This document shows, in pieces, positions 6,613-11,904 of a stretch of DNA of 11,904 bases (its first letter is position 1; each line of letters opens with the position of its first letter). The position numbers were made by a program, and so were the translations under genes. Below the pieces are notes generated by a model. That model ran no database searches and was not told the DNA's origin. It saw only the letters and a list, made by a program, of their open reading frames with translations. This DNA is from JAIRLS01 sp031551455 (lineage in GTDB: Bacteria > Bacteroidota > Bacteroidia > Bacteroidales > UBA4181). The stretch covers positions 1-11,904 of the forward strand of contig JAVBNP010000108.1 in NCBI GenBank assembly GCA_031551455.1, in the 5' to 3' direction.

Positions 6613-7428
6613 TCACGCAACATAAATTTCTCCCGTCATGTACAATTTGCATTGTCCGCCGATTTCCACTCTACCTTTTAAATATTTGCACTTGATAAAA
6701 CCGCGACGTTGCGACAGCTGCACGGCAGTCATTTCAACTTTTCCCAATCGTTCGCACCAATACGGAATAAGTGTCGTGTCGGCCGATCCGGTAACGGGAT
6801 CTTCGTTAATGCCCGATTGCGGTGCAAAAAATCGCGCAACAAAATCGACTTCATCGCCTTTGGCGGTAACAATGACTCCGCGACCGGCCAATTTCGCTAT
6901 TTCCTCAAGGTTCGGTGTCATTTGTTTTATTTGATTTTCGTCTTCGAAAACCAACATGAAATCGGTTTTTCCCTTGAATGCCGCCAACGGTTTCACGTCG
7001 AAACAGCGGATCAAATCGTCGGATACGACAATCGGTTGAAATATGTCGGACGGAAAATCCAACATCAAAAAATCACCTTGTTTTTTTACCGTCAATATCC
7101 CGCTTCTCGGCGAAAAGAAACGAATCGCATCACCCATGAAACCTTCTTGTGTTAACAACACGTGAGCGGTTGCAAGCGTTGCATGTCCGCAAAGATCGAC
7201 TTCAACGGCGGGAGTGAACCAACGAATTTCGTATTGATCTTCCCGTTTTACGTAAAATGCCGTCTCGGCAAGATTGTTTTCCGCAGCGATATTTTGCATC
7301 AATTCATCGTCGGGCCAACTTACCAACGGACAAACGGCTGCGGGATTTCCCATGAAAAGTTTATCACTAGACGCATCCGCTTGATATATTTTCCGTTTCA
7401 TTACATTGGGTCTTAATTCGGTTTCCAT
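6613..7428 (-). CDS. PhzF family isomerase/epimerase-like protein
   Basis: Cytoplasmic enzyme of the PhzF fold, related to diaminopimelate epimerase; family members are cofactor-free isomerases, usually of unknown substrate. Visible signatures are KIYQADASSDKLFMGNPAAVCPL (signature spans residues 12-34; key part GNPAAVC), NNLAETAFY (51-59) with the catalytic Glu55, FTPAVEVDLCGHATLA (71-86) and EDPVTGSAD in the C-terminal half. Two alpha/beta lobes of about 130 residues each fit the 271-residue length. Homologues usually start just before the KIYQ strand, so the internal ATG at 7401 (codon 10) may be the real start; the ATG at 7428 gives nine extra residues. It follows the first RND permease by 81 bp and precedes the GH16 gene. 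There are no phenazine genes around, so the name should not be read as phenazine synthesis. Confidence 0.9.
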   Translation of the reverse strand: METELRPNVMKRKIYQADASSDKLFMGNPAAVCPLVSWPDDELMQNIAAENNLAETAFYVKREDQYEIRWFTPAVEVDLCGHATLATAHVLLTQEGFMGDAIRFFSPRSGILTVKKQGDFLMLDFPSDIFQPIVVSDDLIRCFDVKPLAAFKGKTDFMLVFEDENQIKQMTPNLEEIAKLAGRGVIVTAKGDEVDFVARFFAPQSGINEDPVTGSADTTLIPYWCERLGKVEMTAVQLSQRRGFIKCKYLKGRVEIGGQCKLYMTGEIYVA

Positions 7429-7445
7429 ATTTTATGATTTTATGT

Positions 7446-7476
7446 GGAGAATCAAAATCATTTGTCGGGACTCTCC
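7446..7476. other. Weak stem-loop between the first RND permease and the PhzF gene
   Basis: GGAGAATC (7446-7453) can pair with GACTCTCC (7469-7476) over eight positions with one G-T or A-C mismatch depending on strand, around a 15-nt loop. No T tract follows on the minus strand, so it is not a clear terminator. It could be a processing site or mild attenuator, or chance. Confidence 0.25.
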
Positions 7477-7509
7477 TATCCAACTCTATTGTTGCTCGGC
7501 GTTTTGAAT

Positions 7510-10500
7510 CTATTCTTCCGCCTGTCGGCTTTTTCCCGTTCTTTTATAAATCATCACATACACCAAAGGTATCAAGAATAAGCTGACAATGGTGCCGACT
7601 CCCATACCTCCGATCAGCGTCCATGCAAACGGCTGTTGCAGCTCGGCGCCCATGTCGTTTGTGAACAAAAACGGAACTACCGCCAATACGGTGGTGAGGC
7701 TCGTAAGTACGATCGCTTTTAAGCGTCGTTTACCGGCGGTATGAACGGCTTCGTTAACACTCATTCCTTCGCGACGCAACCGATTGATGGTGTCGATTTT
7801 CAAGATGGAGTCGTTGATAATGACACCGCACATGACAATGATACCGATGGCCGACATCAGATTGAGTGTGTTGCCCGTGATTTTGAGAATAAGCAAAGCA
7901 GCCGCAATATCGATCGGCAACTCTATCAGCAGGATAATCGGTTGCAACAACGATTCGAATTGTGCCGCCAAAATAAAATACAACATTAACACCGAAATGA
8001 TCAAAACCAGCATCAATTCACGAATCATTCGATCGTTTTCGAAGATGGCGCCGAAAAAACGTACTTCCGCCTCGGGATGTCGGCTCACTACCTGTTGCAC
8101 CTTTGCGGCAACAGACGGATAACGTTCGGTATCGATGTCGAAATCGATTGGTACATATTCACCGTCTTTGCCCGCAACGATGGTTTTCAAGTCATACTCG
8201 CGGTGCAAAGTCATTAATGCACGCAAAGGTATTTCGGCTCCGTCTCCGTTACGAATTTTCAGCCGATCGACCATATCGCTTACCTTTTGCGACTCGCCGC
8301 CGATGACCAACGGAACGAATTGCCGATACGAACGCAACAATCCGATATCATTTTCGTGGCAAGCCGTTTTCAGCTCCCGTATCAAGGTATTATAATCCAC
8401 GTTATAAAGCAACAGTTTTTCGTGATCGACTTCCATGCGAAGGTGTTCGCGAAAAGCCGGCGAATGAACGTGCGGCGTACCGAGGTTGTCGTCAATTTCC
8501 GTCGTCAACAAGGTTATTTCGGCAGCAGTAAAACCCACCGCTTTACGCATGGGCGACAATGCGGCCGTCAATGGAGCATGATCGCTTTCGAAAATGCGAT
8601 CGAAAAGCGTGCCGGGCGGATATAATCGAAAAACGGCATGAGGATAGCGTTGTCGCATGTAATTCGTCAATAAATCTTTGGCGCGATGCAGCTCGTTTTC
8701 GTCGGTATATGCCAAATATATTTGCGACTCGGAATATCCCATATCCGCATCACGCGCAACGAGAAATTGTTGTTGTCCGATAAAACGGTTTTCCTGCTTG
8801 GCTTTTACGGGAACGGCTTCCAGCATTCGGCTGATGCGTTCGTTATTTTCGTCGGGATGAATTTGTTCGTTCCAATCGATGTACATCATACAATCGATTT
8901 GTGTTAATGCCGGCAAGCGTGTTACATTCAACGATTTGAATAAAAACCAACCGGAAGCACACAATATGACGGCAAGCCCGATAAAAAGATAAGGCCTGCG
9001 AAAAGTAAGTTTCATACCCGATCGGTAAAAACGACTGATGATGCGTACCGCCAAAGGTTCCCGTTTTTTGTTCAGTCCGGCTTGCGGACGGCGACGAAAC
9101 ATCACGCAATAAAGTACGGGAAGCAGGGTTATCGACACGATAAGCGACGTTCCCAAACCGATGGCCACTCCCATGGCTTGATCGTAAAACAATGCTCCGG
9201 CAATACCGCTGAGAAAAATTAACGGAATAAAGATACAAACGGTGGTGAGCGCAGAACTGATCATCGGCCGTATTACTTCTTCGGCGCCTTTTACGCAAGC
9301 ATCACGCAACGAATCGCCACGGGCTCGATATTGCCCGATGTTATCGGTTACGATGATGGAATTATCCACCATCATACCCACAGCCATGATCAATCCCGCC
9401 AAGGAAATAATATTAAACGACATCCCGGCAAGGAAGAAAAAGGTGAGGCATAACACCACGGACACGGGAATGCTGACGGCCACCAACAAGGGCGAACGCC
9501 ATTCGTTTTGAAAAAAGAACAGAATAATGCATACCAACAAAATTCCCCAAGTAAGGTCTTGACGAAGATTGTCGATGGAAAAATCGAGTAAAGCGGTTTG
9601 GTCTTGCGCGATATCGAATTGAAGATCGGGATAGTCTTTCTCCAAGAGGGCAACAAGCGATTTAAGGTTTTCGGTCATGTCGCTCATACGGGCATCGCTT
9701 TGCTTGATAACGGCCAATGCCACGGCAGGTTGCCCGTTACTCACAAACATGCCTTGTTTGGGTTGCGGCTCCATACGCACAGCGGCGATATCGCGTAAAG
9801 GAATAATCCGATTTCCGCCGCGTACGGTAACATTACCCACGTCTTCGGTGGTGCGCAACGTTGATGTTAAACGAATGTTGTAACGAAAAGCGCCTTCGCG
9901 TACCCAAAGAGTGCCTACCGACAAATTTTGGCCGATCAACGCATTCTCGATATCGATAACGGTAAGGCCAAGGCTTTGCATGCGGGCAAGATCGGGTTCA
10001 ACCATCAAACGGGGTTCGGTAATGCCGCTCATATCGGCCACGGCCACTTCGGAAAGTTGTTCGATGCGATGACGGATCACCGTGGAAACGAAGTTGCTTA
10101 ACTCGAGAAAATTTGTCTCGTCGAATTGTTGCGACGATCCGGAAGATCCGCCGGAACGTAACGATACGTTGAGATAAAACACGGGAATATCGGTAGCTGC
10201 AGCTTTCAACACGCGCGGACGTTCCATGTCACGCGGTAAATTGTGCATAGCGGCATCTATCTTCTCGTTGACTTCGATGAATGCGTAATGTGTATTGATA
10301 CCGTATCCGAAACGTAAACGCAACATGCCCGTCCCGTCGCGCGTTTCGCTTCGAATGTCTTCCAAATGTCCCACTTGCAGTAATTGCCGCCGCAAGGGCG
10401 CGGTGACGGCATTTTCCAACTCGCGAGCCGAACTGTGCGGATAACCGTAATGCACGGTGATCTCGGGAATGGCCACATCGGGCATCAACGACACGGGTAA

Positions 10501-10587
10501 GTACGTGTACGACACCCACCCGATAGCCAATAAGGCCACGAAAGTCATGAGAACCGCTATGGGACGATCAACCAAAAACTTTATCAT
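7510..10587 (-). CDS. RND multidrug efflux permease (HAE1/AcrB family)
   Basis: Full-length 1025-residue inner-membrane pump subunit, expected to form a trimer and export substrates with an adaptor and an outer-membrane channel. It opens MIKFLVDRPIAVLMTF, the canonical HAE1 start, so the ATG at 10587 is secure. TM1 is at 10-30 and the first porter half at 35-340. TM2-TM6 are at about 344-497, with AVGMMVDNSIIV (402-413) in TM4; Asp408 is kept but the second acid is Asn409. TM7 is near 532-550, the second porter half at 553-855 and TM8-TM12 at 857-1013. TM10 carries GVIINDSILKID (921-932), not the AcrB lysine motif at the same place. A short Gly/Ser-rich stretch (145-153) sits in the first porter half. 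The adaptor gene lies upstream, separated by the four-helix-bundle cassette. The stop is TAG. Confidence 0.96.
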   Translation of the reverse strand: MIKFLVDRPIAVLMTFVALLAIGWVSYTYLPVSLMPDVAIPEITVHYGYPHSSARELENAVTAPLRRQLLQVGHLEDIRSETRDGTGMLRLRFGYGINTHYAFIEVNEKIDAAMHNLPRDMERPRVLKAAATDIPVFYLNVSLRSGGSSGSSQQFDETNFLELSNFVSTVIRHRIEQLSEVAVADMSGITEPRLMVEPDLARMQSLGLTVIDIENALIGQNLSVGTLWVREGAFRYNIRLTSTLRTTEDVGNVTVRGGNRIIPLRDIAAVRMEPQPKQGMFVSNGQPAVALAVIKQSDARMSDMTENLKSLVALLEKDYPDLQFDIAQDQTALLDFSIDNLRQDLTWGILLVCIILFFFQNEWRSPLLVAVSIPVSVVLCLTFFFLAGMSFNIISLAGLIMAVGMMVDNSIIVTDNIGQYRARGDSLRDACVKGAEEVIRPMISSALTTVCIFIPLIFLSGIAGALFYDQAMGVAIGLGTSLIVSITLLPVLYCVMFRRRPQAGLNKKREPLAVRIISRFYRSGMKLTFRRPYLFIGLAVILCASGWFLFKSLNVTRLPALTQIDCMMYIDWNEQIHPDENNERISRMLEAVPVKAKQENRFIGQQQFLVARDADMGYSESQIYLAYTDENELHRAKDLLTNYMRQRYPHAVFRLYPPGTLFDRIFESDHAPLTAALSPMRKAVGFTAAEITLLTTEIDDNLGTPHVHSPAFREHLRMEVDHEKLLLYNVDYNTLIRELKTACHENDIGLLRSYRQFVPLVIGGESQKVSDMVDRLKIRNGDGAEIPLRALMTLHREYDLKTIVAGKDGEYVPIDFDIDTERYPSVAAKVQQVVSRHPEAEVRFFGAIFENDRMIRELMLVLIISVLMLYFILAAQFESLLQPIILLIELPIDIAAALLILKITGNTLNLMSAIGIIVMCGVIINDSILKIDTINRLRREGMSVNEAVHTAGKRRLKAIVLTSLTTVLAVVPFLFTNDMGAELQQPFAWTLIGGMGVGTIVSLFLIPLVYVMIYKRTGKSRQAEE

Positions 10588-10597
10588 GCCATAGAAT

Positions 10598-10632
10598 AAT
10601 TGACAATGGACAATGGATAATGGACAATTTCG
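10598..10632. repeat. Heptamer array at the left end of the cassette (4-5 units)
   Basis: Consecutive plus-strand 7-bp units beginning AATTGAC (10598) and AATGGAC (10605), then two more AATGGA(T/C) units and a degraded fifth. The first four (10598-10625) share AAT(T/G)GA. The array lies between the four-helix-bundle stop and the permease start. Confidence 0.7.
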
Positions 10633-10642
10633 CGCTGCATGG

Positions 10643-10996
10643 TCAAGTGTTTTTGGACGTTTTTACGATGCTAATCAATAATCGAATCAACTCGCGACAA
10701 TCATCAATAATGGAAATAAAACTTTGTTCGTCAATATATTCACAATCTTTTAATAAAGAAAGCCAATATTCCGTTTCGTTGGCTTCTTTCAATGCAATAT
10801 TCATCTTGTTGACAAAATCGGCTTTAGATAGCGCATGTTCGGCTTCCTTCACCAAAGCTCCGATTGCGGTACCGCTGCGAACCAATTGTTTGGACAAAAT
10901 AAATTCTTTCTTATCCGCCGTTAAATGTTTGTATGCTTTAACGATTCTTATTGCAAAAGCATAGGATTTATTCATGACAACATTATTCTCTTTCAT
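10643..10996 (-). CDS. Four-helix-bundle protein (23S rRNA intervening-sequence protein family)
   Basis: A 117-residue cytoplasmic helical protein of the family first seen in 23S rRNA intervening sequences (TIGR02436-type). The core signature is clear: QLVRSGTAIGALVKEA followed by SKADFVNKMNIALKEANE and TEYWLSLLKDC, helices two and three of the bundle. The first helix is at about 10-27 and the last at about 90-112. Family structures form homopentamers; the biochemical role is not established. I chose the ATG at 10996, although a TTG two codons upstream and an ATG at 10975 (MNKSYAF) are alternatives. The start codon falls in the last unit of the right-hand heptamer array. No rRNA is near, so this is a stand-alone copy. 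It splits an adaptor-permease operon, same strand as its neighbours, and has nothing to do with efflux as far as I can see. Confidence 0.9.
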   Translation of the reverse strand: MKENNVVMNKSYAFAIRIVKAYKHLTADKKEFILSKQLVRSGTAIGALVKEAEHALSKADFVNKMNIALKEANETEYWLSLLKDCEYIDEQSFISIIDDCRELIRLLISIVKTSKNT

Positions 10997-10999
10997 TGT

Positions 11000-11027
11000 C
11001 AATCATCAATTGTCAATTATTAATTGT
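11000..11027. repeat. Heptamer array at the right end of the cassette (4 units)
   Basis: Plus-strand 7-bp units (C/T)AAT(C/T)(A/G)T, for example CAATTGT (11007) and CAATTAT (11014); a fifth unit TCATTGT (10993-10999) contains the start codon of the four-helix-bundle gene. On the minus strand the units read AATTGAC-like, matching the plus-strand units of the left array. The stop codon of the adaptor gene (11020-11022) lies within it. Confidence 0.7.
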
Positions 11028-11904
11028 CTATGACTTCCACTTCTACATCATGTGCCAAGTTGAAATTTCCGCTTACAATCACTTGTTCACCCGATTCGAG
11101 TTGGTCTTCGATGGTGTATTCACGACTGTTTTCCAAGCCTGTTTTTACGTAACGCCACTGAGAACGTCCGCCGGCATACACAAATAGCACTTGACGGTCA
11201 GAACGTAACACCACGGCCGACTTAGGCACCACCAACTTGTCGGGAACAGCTTGTTGCACCAATACGCGTACGTTCATTCCTTCGTAGAGTTTTCCTTGTG
11301 TGTTTTGTACAACAGCTTTGGCTTGCACCATACCGTTTTTATCCACTACCGGATTCATTCCGTTTAGCGTTCCTTTTACTTTGGTTCCGGAATAAGCAAG
11401 GGGTTCAATCAAAACCTCATGACCCGCTTTCAATAACTCTATTTCGCTTTCCAAAACGGGAAATTCCACTTCAAAACAATCGTCACCGATAATAGTGCAA
11501 AACGTTTCGGAAACGGGGGCCATGTTGTATTCTTTTGCGGTAATGTTGGCCGCAATTCCGACAATGGGGCTTCGCAACACGGCATGTTGCAAGTCGTAAC
11601 GAGCTTGAGCCAAACTGACTCGCGCATTAAGCAGTTGCGCTTTGGACGATAAGGTTTGCAGTAATAAAGGCGGCATTGATGCGGTATCTTTCAGTTCGTA
11701 ATGATAGTTCAGCAGATAATCCTGTAAATTAATCAATGCATTCTCCACCGCTTCGGTAGCCGTAACCACTTTGTTGCGCAATGCAAATTCATCGATACGC
11801 GCAATTTCTTGTCCCGCATCCACACGTTGTCCGTTACGTACGGATATGGAAGTAATCAATTCGGCGCTTCGAAAACGCAAGTCAACCTTATTTAATGCCG
11901 CCAA
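11020..11904 (-). CDS. RND efflux periplasmic adaptor (membrane fusion protein), C-terminal part
   Basis: Adaptor that links an RND permease to an outer-membrane channel. 294 codons are visible and the frame stays open at the right edge, so the signal peptide and the first strands are missing. Visible parts in order are the lipoyl-like half ending SVRNGQRVDAGQEIARID, an alpha-helical hairpin (about residues 45-105 of the visible part), the second lipoyl half AVLRSPIVGIAANI, a beta-barrel domain with CFEVEFPVLESEIELLKAGHEV, and a membrane-proximal domain with GMNVRVLVQ and KLVVPKSAVVLR. It ends EVEVIDN, and the last codons and TAA come from the heptamer array region. The permease that should follow directly is displaced by about 430 bp. 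It is the only adaptor seen for two permeases. Confidence 0.93.
   Translation of the reverse strand: MAALNKVDLRFRSAELITSISVRNGQRVDAGQEIARIDEFALRNKVVTATEAVENALINLQDYLLNYHYELKDTASMPPLLLQTLSSKAQLLNARVSLAQARYDLQHAVLRSPIVGIAANITAKEYNMAPVSETFCTIIGDDCFEVEFPVLESEIELLKAGHEVLIEPLAYSGTKVKGTLNGMNPVVDKNGMVQAKAVVQNTQGKLYEGMNVRVLVQQAVPDKLVVPKSAVVLRSDRQVLFVYAGGRSQWRYVKTGLENSREYTIEDQLESGEQVIVSGNFNLAHDVEVEVIDN

Larger units (their letters stand above)
10590..11032. mobile_element. Putative small cassette carrying a four-helix-bundle gene between inverted repeat arrays
   Basis: The segment begins CATAGA (10590-10595) and ends TCTATG (11027-11032), a perfect 6-bp inverted repeat. Just inside each end is a heptamer array built on AATTGAC-like units, and the two arrays point in opposite directions, both inward. 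The cassette lies exactly between the end of the adaptor gene and the start of its permease, genes that are normally a few bases apart. There is no transposase and no clear target duplication, so any movement would need outside help. The boundaries are inferred from the repeats only. Confidence 0.4.

Noticed and set aside
6613..7428. Phenazine biosynthesis locus suggested by the PhzF-like gene
   Set aside because: No other phenazine genes are present, and the PhzF fold is common in proteins unrelated to phenazines.
10643..10996. Antitoxin or toxin role for the four-helix-bundle gene
   Set aside because: There is no partner gene, and the sequence matches the intervening-sequence protein family well.
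1..11904. CRISPR array
   Set aside because: No set of spaced direct repeats of 30-50 bases is present; the heptamer arrays have no spacers and a 7-bp unit.

Overview
The window looks like a piece of a Bacteroidetes (probably Bacteroidales) chromosome. The evidence is the Bacteroidetes-type Cas9 N-terminus, promoter-like boxes of the TAnnTTTG kind, AT-rich start regions without clear Shine-Dalgarno sequences, and a neighbourhood of DUF4269, four-helix-bundle and RND genes that is familiar from that phylum. Every protein gene I can support is on the minus strand, so transcription runs from the right edge to the left edge. The only plus-strand gene I see is a small RNA.

Right part (about 2537-11904): an RND efflux locus. 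In transcription order it holds the C-terminal part of a periplasmic adaptor (cut by the right edge), a small four-helix-bundle gene inside a repeat-bounded cassette, a full-length RND permease, a PhzF-family enzyme, a GH16 lipoprotein and a second, divergent RND permease. The simplest reading is an ancestral adaptor-permease-permease operon into which other genes were placed; the outer-membrane TolC-like component would lie outside the window. The second permease overlaps a DUF4269 gene by an ATGA junction, and a small helical hypothetical gene follows.

Left part (1 to about 1530): the start of a type II-C CRISPR-Cas locus. The first 431 codons of cas9 run off the left edge. I read a tracrRNA immediately upstream of cas9, on the opposite strand: an anti-repeat core CAAATCACAAT, a nexus AAGGATTATTCCGTT and a GC-rich terminator. 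A candidate cas9 promoter lies beyond it, which would make the cas9 leader antisense to the whole tracrRNA. No CRISPR array is in the window.

The least expected signal is a set of degenerate tandem arrays with a 7-bp unit. They sit at four gene junctions (1944-1971, 5757-5777, 10598-10632, 11000-11027) and once, in frame, inside the second RND permease (4224-4258), where they encode a 7-residue peptide repeat next to a palindrome. Unit sequence differs between loci but is kept within each. Two arrays flank the four-helix-bundle gene in opposite orientation, and one of them supplies the stop codon of the adaptor gene. This resembles a family of very small dispersed repeats; I do not know a name for it.
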